Shown here: one piece after another, positions 1 to 6,612 of the stretch
Position numbering within the stretch: the first letter of the stretch is position 1
Layout of the letters: each line of letters begins with the position of its first letter
Source of the DNA: UBA4655 sp964585575
GTDB taxonomy: Bacteria; Planctomycetota; Planctomycetia; Pirellulales; UBA1268
DNA: 15,621 bases
Assembly: GCA_964585575.1 (NCBI GenBank)
Contig: CAZPEM010000076.1
Location: 1-15,621, forward strand
Reading direction: 5' to 3'
Program-made: the position numbers and the translations under genes
Notes under the pieces: generated by a model
Databases searched by the model: none
Seen by the model: only the letters and a program-made list of their open reading frames with translations
Told to the model about the DNA's origin: nothing

Positions 1-729
1 CTCGATGCCCCCCACGCCCCAGCCGACGACACCGAGGCCGTTGATCATGGTCGTGTGGCTATCGGTGCCGACGAGCGTGTCGGGCACCGCGACCGGCAGG
101 GTCCGCTTCCCGCCGCCGGCCATCTTCGCGGGGTCGCGGAGGAAGACACCGCCGGCGAGGAATTCGAGATTGACCTGGTGCACGATCCCGATCGCCGGCG
201 GGACGACGCGAAAGTTGTCGAACGCCTGCTGGCCCCACCGGAGGAATGCGTATCGTTCCGCGTTGCGCTTGAACTCGATGTCGACGTTCTGCTCGAGCGA
301 TTGGGCGGTGCCGAAGAAATCGACCTGCACGGAGTGGTCGATGACGAGATCGACCGGCACGAGCGGGTTGATCTTCGCGGGGTCGCCCCCGAGCCGCTTC
401 ATCGCGGCCCGCATGGCGGCGAGATCGACGACGCACGGCACCCCCGTGAAATCCTGGAGGACGACCCGGGCCGGCTTGAACGGGATTTCCGTCTCGGCCG
501 GCTTCGCGGCATTCCAAGTCGCCAGCGCCCGCACGTCGGCCTCGGTCACCTCGTAGCCGTCGCAGGTCCGAAGCAGCGCCTCGAGGATCGTGCGGAGCGA
601 ATAGGGCAGCCGGGAGGTGTTCGTGATGCCCGCATCGTCGAGCGCCCGCAGGCGGTAGAAAGAAGCGGAGCCGGAACCTGTTTCAAACGTGCCGTGTGAG
701 GAAAACGGGTCGAAATCGCTGGCAGCCAT
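1..729 (-). CDS. acnA: Aconitate hydratase, AcnA type (N-terminal part, cut by window edge)
   Basis: Aconitase interconverts citrate and isocitrate through cis-aconitate in the TCA cycle, in the cytoplasm, using a 4Fe-4S cluster. The 243 residues visible read without a stop from an ATG at 729 to the window edge. AcnA/IRP1-type hallmarks are in order: a Tyr-Arg-Leu start region with LPYSLRTILEALLR near residues 41-54, VVLQDFTGVPCVVDLAAMR near 89-107, DHSVQVD at 131-137, NVDIEFKRNAERY near 148-160, PPAIGIVHQVNLEFL near 177-191 and TDSHTTMINGLGVVGWGVGG near 222-241. AcnA proteins are usually about 900 residues, so roughly the first quarter is present; the cluster-binding cysteines lie beyond the window. 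The ATG at 729 places the conserved block at the usual distance from the N-terminus; no strong Shine-Dalgarno precedes it. It is transcribed away from the repeat-rich region to its right. The family call is very secure; the exact start is likely. Confidence 0.95.
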   Translation of the reverse strand, partial: MAASDFDPFSSHGTFETGSGSASFYRLRALDDAGITNTSRLPYSLRTILEALLRTCDGYEVTEADVRALATWNAAKPAETEIPFKPARVVLQDFTGVPCVVDLAAMRAAMKRLGGDPAKINPLVPVDLVIDHSVQVDFFGTAQSLEQNVDIEFKRNAERYAFLRWGQQAFDNFRVVPPAIGIVHQVNLEFLAGGVFLRDPAKMAGGGKRTLPVAVPDTLVGTDSHTTMINGLGVVGWGVGGIE

Positions 730-1075
730 GGAATCTCGCGGGGGTGAGGGGGGCTGGAGTGAAACGCCGGGCGACGTCGTCGCTCGGCCGCCGCCTGCCG
801 ACCCGCGATTGTGCGGCTGCCCGGGCCACCTGTCCACCCGCGGCGGTGCCGCCGCAGGTTCTTCCGAAAGCTGGGAAGGACGACGGGAAATAGCGGTCGA
901 ATCGGCTATTTTTTGCCTCTCACCGAAAATTCACGAAGATGAATTCGACTTTCGCGAAATCGTCAGGTAAAGTTCGTTTGTTCAGAGAAGGAATCGTTCC
1001 CCCTCTCAAAACACTCACAAATCTCGTCAGCGGCTGTTCCCCCCCCCAAAGACCCACACCTCGATAGCCGCTCCT
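730..1075. other. Gene-free upstream region of the aconitase gene
   Basis: No reading frame here has coding support. The segment must contain the promoter for the minus-strand aconitase gene. The part around 900-1020 is clearly richer in A and T than the surrounding genes and includes short palindromic words such as TTCGCGAA and GAATTC, which fits a regulatory region, but I could not pick out a convincing -35/-10 pair. A run of nine C residues lies at 1039-1047. I see no tRNA or other recognisable RNA gene. Confidence 0.5.
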
Positions 1076-1104
1076 GGGCCGGTGGTTACCCCAACCACCG
1101 GCCC
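1076..1104. repeat. Perfect 12-bp inverted repeat (hairpin) next to the assembly gap
   Basis: The arms GGGCCGGTGGTT (1076-1087) and AACCACCGGCCC (1093-1104) are exact reverse complements around a 5-base loop, ACCCC. The right arm runs into TT and then the run of N. Its end, CACCGGCCCTT, matches the corresponding part of the 48-bp repeat on the other side of the gap, so this hairpin may be the diverged edge of the same repeat family. It resembles an intrinsic terminator, but no gene ends just before it on either strand. Confidence 0.7.
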
Positions 1105-1106
1105 TT

Positions 1107-1206
1107 NNNNNNNNNNNNNNNNNNNNNNNNNNNNNNNNNNNNNNNNNNNNNNNNNNNNNNNNNNNNNNNNNNNNNNNNNNNNNNNNNNNNNNNNNNNNNN
1201 NNNNNN
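1107..1206. other. Assembly gap (100 N)
   Basis: Exactly 100 undetermined bases, a size commonly used as a placeholder for a scaffold gap of unknown length. Repeats that form hairpins lie on both sides, so the gap probably arises from an unresolved tandem repeat. The true distance between the flanks is therefore unknown, and reading frames that cross it are meaningless. Confidence 0.97.
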
Positions 1207-1310
1207 TTCTTTTCGAAAAGGGCCCAAGGTCGCTTCGCTCCGGCACCGGCCCTTTTCTTTTCGAAAAGGGCCCAAGGTCGCTTCGCTCCGGCACCGGCCC
1301 TTTTCTTTTT
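1207..1310. repeat. 48-bp tandem repeat with internal inverted repeat (two full copies plus a partial)
   Basis: Two identical 48-bp copies occupy 1207-1254 and 1255-1302, and the first bases of a third follow before the sequence diverges. Each copy contains the arms GAAAAGGGCC and GGCCCTTTTC, exact reverse complements, around a loop with a GGT/ACC pair and a small GCTTCGC core. Across each junction TTTTCGAAAA adds another palindrome. With an A tract before and a T tract after the GC-rich stem, each unit looks like a bidirectional intrinsic terminator. The array borders the N gap, so more copies are likely hidden there. Because 48 is a multiple of three, the repeat stays open in several frames and produces false reading frames. 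It sits between divergently oriented genes, where no terminator is needed for either. Confidence 0.85.
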
Positions 1311-1335
1311 GCTTTGAGCATTTCGTCGGGCACTG

Positions 1336-1482
1336 GATCAGGGAGGGGATGCCCCTGCCACGTCGCCGGGCTATGGAAGCAAGCGAAGCCATGGATGGCG
1401 GACCGCCGCGGACATGCAGTGAGCGGAGGGCCGGAAGCCCGTAGTGAACGTCCGGAGACGTGGCAGAGGGGCAGCCCTGACC
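1336..1482. ncRNA. Candidate structured RNA or hairpin element
   Basis: The two ends are complementary over a long interrupted stem. On paper the pairs are GG-TCAGGG (1336-1343, one bulged base) with CCCTGACC (1475-1482), TGCCCCT (1350-1356) with AGGGGCA (1467-1473), GCCACGTC (1357-1364) with GACGTGGC (1457-1464), and CCGG (1366-1369) with CCGG (1452-1455). The enclosed ~80 nt contain further short hairpins, such as GGGC-CGGAA-GCCC at 1428-1440 and an ATGG/CCAT pairing near 1373-1394. This is far more pairing than chance over such a span. It could be a small RNA, a leader structure, or a dispersed repeat element; I do not recognise a known family. The strand is undetermined because the stem reads equally well from both sides. 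Confidence 0.45.
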
Positions 1483-1662
1483 CGAAAAAGGGCTCCTGGC
1501 CGCTGCACGAGAACCTTTCCAGCCGCGAACGCGGGCGGCTCACAGAATTCTCACGCAATTCACACCCAATCCTTGCGCCCGGCTCATTCACAACACATCG
1601 TTCCATCCCATACTCCGGCCCGATGGTGGTTGATGACGAGTGTCTGCAACCCTTACAACATT
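1483..1662. other. Non-coding leader region before the small ORF
   Basis: This stretch is less GC-rich than the genes and has no convincing coding frame. It starts with a small hairpin, AGCCCT (1473-1478) with AGGGCT (1489-1494) across an A-rich loop, which competes with the outer stem of the upstream structured element. The AT-richer part at about 1540-1660 is the likely place for a promoter of the downstream small ORF, but I see no clean promoter hexamers. Confidence 0.4.
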
Positions 1663-1667
1663 GGAGG
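1663..1667 (+). promoter_or_regulatory. Ribosome binding site of the 64-residue ORF
   Basis: A GGAGG core ends six bases before the ATG at 1674. It decides between that start and the in-frame ATG at 1623, which has no such site, and is the main reason to accept this short reading frame as a gene. Confidence 0.6.
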
Positions 1668-1673
1668 TCTTGG

Positions 1674-1868
1674 ATGGACGTCTTGAACGGATTCGGTGGA
1701 ACGGGAGTCTCTCGCAACGAGGCGGTTCGCGAAACTGTCGGCATGAAGCGTTGGATGCGGCAGGCCACCCGGAAGCACTCGCAGGGGAAGCCGCCCGCCA
1801 ACAACACCGCCCAGGCCGCGGCCGATGCCCTCGCCCAATTGATGAAGGAAGCCCGGAAGCACGCCTGA
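1674..1868 (+). CDS. Small basic protein of unknown function (64 aa)
   Basis: I do not recognise this protein. It has 64 residues, beginning MDVLNGFGGTGVSRNEA and ending AQLMKEARKHA. The middle is strongly basic (MKRWMRQATRKHSQGK, about residues 24-39). The C-terminal ~25 residues, rich in Ala, Leu, Lys and Glu, should form an amphipathic helix. There is no signal peptide, membrane segment or cysteine, so a cytoplasmic protein that binds nucleic acid or another protein is conceivable, but nothing in the sequence proves it. Support for its being real is the GGAGG site at proper spacing and a composition unlike the repeat-derived frames just upstream. The frame also stays open further upstream through the structured element, but that part lacks coding character. 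It lies 139 bp before the prepilin-like gene on the same strand, so co-transcription is possible. Confidence 0.55.
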   Translation: MDVLNGFGGTGVSRNEAVRETVGMKRWMRQATRKHSQGKPPANNTAQAAADALAQLMKEARKHA

Positions 1869-1899
1869 CACCGCCTGAGGAAAATCCTTAAAAAACCAA

Positions 1900-1913
1900 A
1901 ACTCGATCGAGTT
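1900..1913. repeat. 14-bp perfect palindrome
   Basis: AACTCGATCGAGTT is its own reverse complement. It lies in the AT-rich spacer between the small ORF and the prepilin-like gene, which also carries two copies of TTCGTAGTT (about 1912-1920 and 1968-1976). With no loop it makes a poor hairpin, so an operator for a dimeric regulator of the downstream gene is more plausible. No regulator gene lies nearby. Confidence 0.4.
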
Positions 1914-2007
1914 CGTAGTTCACCCGTTCCTGGATTTCTTTTTGCAGTTCGATTTCTGTTCGCTTGATTCGTAGTTTTTATTTTCTCATCCCACGGAGGA
2001 TCGTTCG

Positions 2008-3273
2008 ATGAATCGTCACTATGAACCGCAGAAACGTCGCGGTTTCACGCTCGTGGAACTGCTCGTCGTGATTGCCATCATTGGCATCCTGGTCGCCCTG
2101 CTCCTGCCCGCGCTCTCGTCCGCCCGCACGTCGGCCCTCGCCGCCGGCAGCGGCTCGAACCTGAGTTCGTTCGGCCGGGGCTTCATGATCACCGCCACGG
2201 AAGACAAGTCCGGCAGGCTCTCGACCGGTGCCTTCGACCATCTCCGCGACGGCGACTCGCGGAAGTTCGGCTGGGTCGCCGACCTCATCAAGGTGAAGGT
2301 CGCCAACCCCGGCAAGTCGCTCGACCCGGCGAACCCCTCGCAGGTCAATGAGAAGGTTGCCGACTACATCGGCGCCACGAACACCACCGGCAAGGCCAAC
2401 GCCCTGCGGTGGGGTGGCACGAGCGGCACGAAAGACAACGTCCACTTCGGCGGTGCCAACGGTCCGAGCGACTACGCGACGACCAATCAGGCGAAGAACT
2501 TCAAGCTCTGGGAGGATGGCTACAACTCGAACTACGCCACCACCTGGCACTTCAGCCGCGGTGACGTCGTCTCGGGCTCGACCGCCTTCGCCGCCAACGG
2601 CAACGGGGTCGCGACCGACCCGGGCAAGTGCCCTCTCGACGGCGACGGGCCGCTCTCGGAAAAGAAGATCGGCGGGGCCGCCTGCAGCCGCGACCGGATC
2701 GCCCTCATGGGCTCGTCGCGGAACGGCGACGCCGCCGATGCCGACGTCGATGCGACGATGCTGGGTGTCTTCAACTCGTTCTTCGGGGCCGACCAGAAGA
2801 TCGTCTCGACCGGGGCATTCCTGGTCGAGTCGTTCACCGACGGCATGAACTGCATCCTGCCGGCGGCACTCGGCGGTGCCACTGGCACTGGCGGCACGAA
2901 GACTTCGACTGGCGAGTACATCCACGAACTCAACGACTTCGTGCCGCATCACAACTCGCGGAAGACCGACGTGACGGCCGGCTCCAACACGGTGTCGCTC
3001 TTCACGGGCGGCTATGCCCAGGTGCTTTTCGCTGACGGTCACGTCTCGAAGGTCAACGACGAGGGAGGCTATGATCCCACCGACACCGCGGCGACCGCCA
3101 AGGGGCAGCCGGACGGCTGGATCGGTGCGTACAAGAGCGATCCCACGGCGCTCACGAGTTCATCGGTGACGTTCGGCATCAACAAGGGGGCCTTCGACGA
3201 AGTCCGCGAGCTGATCTGGGTGCGGCAGCTCGGCAACGCCGGCGGCGGCGCGGGCGGCGGTGCGAACGAGTAG
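2008..3273 (+). CDS. Prepilin-type N-terminal domain protein, planctomycete DUF1559-like
   Basis: This 421-residue protein starts with a type IV prepilin signal: a basic leader (EPQKRRG) followed by FTLVELLVVIAIIGILVALL. The predicted prepilin peptidase cut is after Gly12, leaving Phe13 as first residue and Glu17 as the conserved fifth residue. The hydrophobic stretch, about 13-36, anchors or assembles the protein. The rest is a large domain rich in Gly, Ser, Thr and Asp. Near the C-terminus HHNSRK is followed by VLFADGHVSKV, the H...DGH pattern of the large planctomycete family annotated as DUF1559. It ends in a glycine-rich tail (NAGGGAGGGANE). GGAGG at 1995-1999, eight bases before the ATG, supports the start. 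No other secretion or pilus gene is nearby, which is usual for these families, present in many copies per genome. The exact role is unknown; a pseudopilin-like surface or export component is likely. A strong terminator follows. Confidence 0.85.
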   Translation: MNRHYEPQKRRGFTLVELLVVIAIIGILVALLLPALSSARTSALAAGSGSNLSSFGRGFMITATEDKSGRLSTGAFDHLRDGDSRKFGWVADLIKVKVANPGKSLDPANPSQVNEKVADYIGATNTTGKANALRWGGTSGTKDNVHFGGANGPSDYATTNQAKNFKLWEDGYNSNYATTWHFSRGDVVSGSTAFAANGNGVATDPGKCPLDGDGPLSEKKIGGAACSRDRIALMGSSRNGDAADADVDATMLGVFNSFFGADQKIVSTGAFLVESFTDGMNCILPAALGGATGTGGTKTSTGEYIHELNDFVPHHNSRKTDVTAGSNTVSLFTGGYAQVLFADGHVSKVNDEGGYDPTDTAATAKGQPDGWIGAYKSDPTALTSSSVTFGINKGAFDEVRELIWVRQLGNAGGGAGGGANE

Positions 3274-3303
3274 TTCGCTGGCCTCGCTGACCGTTGTTCT
3301 CAC

Positions 3304-3331
3304 GCTGCGGCCGCCCCCGGGCGGCCGCAGC
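3304..3331 (+). terminator. Intrinsic terminator after the prepilin-like gene
   Basis: Thirteen-base arms GCTGCGGCCGCCC and GGGCGGCCGCAGC are exact reverse complements around a two-base CC centre, giving a very stable hairpin (the real loop is four bases or more). A short T-rich tail, CTTTTGG, follows. It lies 31 bp after the stop codon and 29 bp before the ATG used here for the next gene, so it should separate the two transcripts. The T run is short, so some read-through is possible. Confidence 0.8.
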
Positions 3332-3360
3332 CTTTTGGTAGCCATCTTTCGATCTTTCCC

Positions 3361-5457
3361 ATGGTTCCCGATGCTATGCTCGATTCGTCTTCAGCCACGC
3401 TTCCACTCGCCAATCCCGCCGAACGCATGGCAACGATCGCATCACCCGCCCCGGCCGACGCCGCTCCGAAGCTGACCCGGGGCCTTCGGGCCCAGATCGT
3501 GGCGACGCTGCTCGGGGGCACGCTTTTGCTCTGCGCGATCCTGGCGGGCTGGCTCTGGAAGCAGCCGCTGTTTGCGGCGCTGCCGGCGATGGCCGCGATC
3601 CTGCTCCTCGCCGGACCGCTCGTGGCGTCGGCCGCGGGCGATCTCCTCCAGGGCAAGGCGGGCATGAACGCGCTCGTGGCGCTCGCCGTCATCGGTGCGA
3701 TGTCTACGGGGCAATATGTCGAGGCGGCGGCGGTCGCGTTCTTCATGATCGTCTCCTCGCTCATCGAGCGGCGGACCGCCGCGGGGGCCGAGGCGAGCAT
3801 CGAGTCGCTGATTCGACTCGCGCCCACGAAGGCGAGCCGGCTCGTGGGGGCGGTCTCTGGAGGCAATTCGGCCGAAGCATTTCGCGAGGAGCCGGTGGAG
3901 GCGACGTCGCTGCGGCCCGGCGACACGGTCCGCGTCAGGCCGGGTGACACCGTTCCCGCCGACGGCCGCGTCGTCCGCGGCGCGAGCACCGTCAACCAGG
4001 CGAGCGTGACCGGCGAATCCGTGCCGGCCGAAAAGGCATCGGGCGACGACGTCTACGGCGGAACGATCAATCTCACGGGCGTGCTCGATATCGAGGTCAC
4101 GAAGGCCGGTGCCGACACACTGCTCGGACGCGTCAAGGATCTCATTCTCGAGGCCGAGCGGACCCGCACGCCCATCATGCGGCTCATCGACCAATACGCC
4201 GCCTGGTACACGCCCACGATCCTCATGATCGTCGGCGTCGTGCTGTTCTTCGCCCTCAAAAACGACCCTCAAAACGCCTTCAATCGGGCGATCGCGATGC
4301 TCGTGATCGCCTGCCCGAGCGCCCTCATCCTCTCCACGCCGACGGCGATGGTGGCCGGCCTCTCGGCGGCCGCCCGGCTCGGCGTGCTCATCAAGAGCGT
4401 GGCCACGCTCGAGGCGGCCCGCGGCCTCACCGCGATCGTGTTTGACAAGACGGGCACGCTGACGACCGGCGTGCTCGCCGTCACGCGGCTCTCGCCCGTC
4501 GAGGGCGTGGAGCCGGGCGAGCTGCTCGCGGCGGCGGCGTCGGCCGAGCAGAACAGCCGCCATCCGGTCGCCCGCGCCGTCACCGCGATGGCCCGCCGGG
4601 CGCGGGTCGAACTTTCTACACCCGATGGCTTCGAGGAGGTGGCGGGCCGGGGCGTCGCCGCTGATTTTGCTGATGGATCGGCGGTGATTTCGACGGTGAT
4701 GGTGGGCCGATGCTCCTGGATCGCCGAGCGGCTTCGCGGCCGCGGCGAGCAGGTGCCCGAGGATCTCGCGGCAGACCGATCGGCGGCCGACACGGAGGGC
4801 CTCTCGGTGCTGCACGTCGTTCGCGACGGCCGGCTCCTGGGCTGGATCGGCCTCGAAGACAACGCCCGGCCCGAGGCGGCGGGCGCCGTCGACCGGCTCC
4901 GGGGCATGGGCATCTCGCGGCTCGTGCTGCTGACGGGCGACCGCACGAGCGTGGCCCGGAGGGTGGCAGGACAGATGCACTTCGAGGAGTTCAAGGCGGA
5001 GGTGCTGCCGCACGAGAAGCTCGAGATGGTCGATGCCCTCAAGCAGGCGGGCCATCGCGTGGCCGTCGTCGGCGACGGCGTCAACGACGCCCCCGCCCTC
5101 GCGGCCGGCGACGTTTCGATCGCGATGGGCGCGGCCGGCAGCGACGTGGCGATCCACTCGGCGTCGATCGCGCTGCTCAACAGCAACCTCGACCGGATTC
5201 CCTTCCTCGTCGATCTCTCGCGGCGGACGATCGCCGTCATGCGGCAGAATATGGTGATCGGCGGGCTGTTCATCGTCGTCTTCATGTCGCTTGCCGGCGC
5301 GGGCCTCGTCTCCCCCGTACTCGCGGCGCTGCTGCACGTCGTGAGCGGACTTGCGGTCGTGTTCAATTCGGCGCGGCTCATCCGCTGCGGCGAGGAGATC
5401 GAGCAGGTCGAAGCGGCCCGATCGCCCGCGGCGGAGGCCCCCGACGCCGCCGGCTGA
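3361..5457 (+). CDS. Heavy-metal P1B-type ATPase with CPS motif
   Basis: An inner-membrane pump moving a metal cation by ATP hydrolysis through an aspartyl-phosphate. All core P-type motifs are present in this 698-residue protein: TGES in the actuator domain (217-220), DKTGTLT with the phosphorylated Asp at 362, the HP dipeptide that marks P1B pumps (401-402), TGDRT, and GDGVNDAPAL (571-580). Membrane segments appear near 40-60, 64-85, 98-112, 116-132, two flanking the metal site around 280-330, and two at the C-terminus. The metal-site motif is CPS (Cys318), not the CPC of copper and zinc pumps. The final membrane segments carry LLHVVSGLAVVFNSARLIR. No N-terminal CxxC or His-rich metal-binding domain exists; the first ~35 residues look unstructured. 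The metal is therefore uncertain. Start is ambiguous between 3361, 3376 and 3427; none has a good ribosome site. It is a single gene, with a convergent permease downstream. Confidence 0.9.
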   Translation: MVPDAMLDSSSATLPLANPAERMATIASPAPADAAPKLTRGLRAQIVATLLGGTLLLCAILAGWLWKQPLFAALPAMAAILLLAGPLVASAAGDLLQGKAGMNALVALAVIGAMSTGQYVEAAAVAFFMIVSSLIERRTAAGAEASIESLIRLAPTKASRLVGAVSGGNSAEAFREEPVEATSLRPGDTVRVRPGDTVPADGRVVRGASTVNQASVTGESVPAEKASGDDVYGGTINLTGVLDIEVTKAGADTLLGRVKDLILEAERTRTPIMRLIDQYAAWYTPTILMIVGVVLFFALKNDPQNAFNRAIAMLVIACPSALILSTPTAMVAGLSAAARLGVLIKSVATLEAARGLTAIVFDKTGTLTTGVLAVTRLSPVEGVEPGELLAAAASAEQNSRHPVARAVTAMARRARVELSTPDGFEEVAGRGVAADFADGSAVISTVMVGRCSWIAERLRGRGEQVPEDLAADRSAADTEGLSVLHVVRDGRLLGWIGLEDNARPEAAGAVDRLRGMGISRLVLLTGDRTSVARRVAGQMHFEEFKAEVLPHEKLEMVDALKQAGHRVAVVGDGVNDAPALAAGDVSIAMGAAGSDVAIHSASIALLNSNLDRIPFLVDLSRRTIAVMRQNMVIGGLFIVVFMSLAGAGLVSPVLAALLHVVSGLAVVFNSARLIRCGEEIEQVEAARSPAAEAPDAAG

Positions 5458-5458
5458 A

Positions 5459-5476
5459 CGCCACTGTGTGCTGGCG
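5459..5476. terminator. Weak hairpin between convergent genes
   Basis: CGCCA (5459-5463) pairs with TGGCG (5472-5476) in the 41-bp gap between the stop codons of the metal ATPase and the minus-strand permease. GCCGGC words flank it and could lengthen the structure. Its location suits a shared terminator, but the stem is short and there is no T run. Confidence 0.25.
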
Positions 5477-5498
5477 GGGCGTGGTGCCGGCGAGACTC

Positions 5499-6464
5499 TC
5501 AGCCGACGTCGCGGCCTTGGAAGAGCATCACCGCCAGAGCGAGCGCCGCCGTCGACAGGAGCACCGCGTAGCCGCTCACCCAGCCGAGATGCGAAAGCGG
5601 AATCGGCTGCCCCTGCGTGAGCGCGTCGGCCGGCCAGAAAAACTGGAAATTCGGCACCACGGCGGCCAGGGCCGGCTGCAACCGACGGCCGAGGGCCGTC
5701 AGCGACAGGAAATACTCCCCGACGAGGCCGGCCAGGAACACGGCAATGCAGACGACGAGCGTGGCGACCCGGCCGAGCCGCGTGGACGCGGCGACGGCGA
5801 TCGCCGTCAGCACGACGATCGCCTCGAACACCATCACGAGGCCGATCAAGAGCTGCGGCTTGAAGTCGGCCGTCGGATCCTGCAGCGACCACGTGCGGTC
5901 GATGCACGACACGATGGCCCAGGTGACGGTCGCCGCGATCGCCGCCGTGACGGCGAAGACGGAGGGAAACGGCCGCCGGTAGAGATAGTTGGCCCCGGCC
6001 GCGACCATGACCGCGACGAGCGCCGCGAGCAGGCCGAAGGCGATCACCGGCCCGTCGAAGGTGTCTTCCGCCCGCACCGTGCTCTGCACGCGGTGCCGGA
6101 CCGTGAGCAGGAACACGACCGCGAGCAGCCAGTAGGCCGCCGCCAAGGCCGCCACGATTCCCACAAACTTCCCCGCCACCAGCAGCCACCGCGAAACCGG
6201 CTTGCTCACGACCGTGACGACCGTCTTGTTTTCGATCTCGCGGGAGAGGCTCGAGGTGGCGGTGAACGCGGCCATCAGGAGGCCGGAGAGAAAGAGCGTG
6301 CTCAAGCCAAGATCGACCAGGAGCTTGTTGTCGTCCTCGAGCGTATAGGCGGCGATGTTGACGTTGAACACGAGGGCCAGGAGGGCCCCGCAGATGAGCA
6401 CCGCGTGGACGGGCTGGCGGATCGATTCGAGGAACGCGTTGCGGGCGATCGTGAGCAGGACCAT
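5499..6464 (-). CDS. ABC-2 type transporter permease
   Basis: A 321-residue integral membrane protein with about seven hydrophobic segments (near 19-38, 50-70, 97-121, 138-157, 166-186, 204-226, 234-254, with a last one near 293-314). This pattern and the motif SREIENKTVVTVVSKPVSRW followed by LLVAGKFVGI (about 74-103) are typical of ABC-2 family permeases, which form the membrane channel of ABC exporters together with a separate ATPase. The N-terminus (IARNAFLESIRQPV) is also typical of these permeases. No ATPase lies next to it on its strand; the nearest is at 11075 in the divergent operon, whose own permease shares the KP-x-x-RW...GK-x-x-GIV core. Near the C-terminus is VPNFQFFWPADALTQGQPI, resembling a VPSF segment at the same place in the other permease. 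AGGA about nine bases upstream supports the ATG at 6464. The substrate is unknown. Confidence 0.85.
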   Translation of the reverse strand: MVLLTIARNAFLESIRQPVHAVLICGALLALVFNVNIAAYTLEDDNKLLVDLGLSTLFLSGLLMAAFTATSSLSREIENKTVVTVVSKPVSRWLLVAGKFVGIVAALAAAYWLLAVVFLLTVRHRVQSTVRAEDTFDGPVIAFGLLAALVAVMVAAGANYLYRRPFPSVFAVTAAIAATVTWAIVSCIDRTWSLQDPTADFKPQLLIGLVMVFEAIVVLTAIAVAASTRLGRVATLVVCIAVFLAGLVGEYFLSLTALGRRLQPALAAVVPNFQFFWPADALTQGQPIPLSHLGWVSGYAVLLSTAALALAVMLFQGRDVG

Positions 6465-6612
6465 GGGAATATCCTAGCGACGATGATCCTGGCGATGCCG
6501 CCCCCGGGCATCCTGATTGTAAGTTTCCCGTGAGCGACCGACGCCGATCCGGGACGGTACAATCCCGGAAGCGTGATGGGCGTCCGGCCCTCCGCAGGGA
6601 ATCCCTTCCGAC
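6465..6612. promoter_or_regulatory. Divergent intergenic region with two inverted repeats
   Basis: This 148-bp spacer must carry the promoters of both the minus-strand permease and the plus-strand SPFH operon. It has two inverted repeats: GATGCC/GGCATC (6494-6499 and 6507-6512) and TCCGGGA/TCCCGGA (6548-6554 and 6563-6569). The second partly encloses TACAAT (6558-6563), a good -10 hexamer for the plus strand; another TACAAT reads on the minus strand at 6521-6516. Neither has a convincing -35 box at 17 bp. A -10 element inside an inverted repeat could mean an operator over the operon promoter, but that is inference. Confidence 0.4.

Noticed and set aside
1039..1047. A run of nine C as a possible phase-variation tract
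   Set aside because: It is not inside a gene and no promoter could be placed around it; one homopolymer near an assembly gap may also be a sequencing artefact.
1076..1482. A CRISPR array or an insertion sequence
   Set aside because: The repeat copies are directly adjacent with no unique spacers, and there is no transposase gene or target duplication.
1336..1482. A group II intron or tRNA
   Set aside because: I could not find a domain V-like hairpin, intron boundary motif, or a cloverleaf with the conserved tRNA loops.
1314..1673. Upstream extension of the small ORF through the structured element
   Set aside because: This part of the frame follows the stem-forming sequence, has no ribosome site at its start, and lacks coding character; only the part from 1674 has a proper site.
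920..1807. A 295-codon minus-strand frame with a repeated GPVPERSDLGPF peptide
   Set aside because: It crosses the 100 N and owes its openness to a 48-bp repeat that is a multiple of three; the peptide repeat is just the hairpin repeat translated.
4710..6533. A 607-codon plus-strand frame
   Set aside because: It overlaps the recognisable metal ATPase in another frame and the permease on the opposite strand, and its Arg-rich composition shows no domain.
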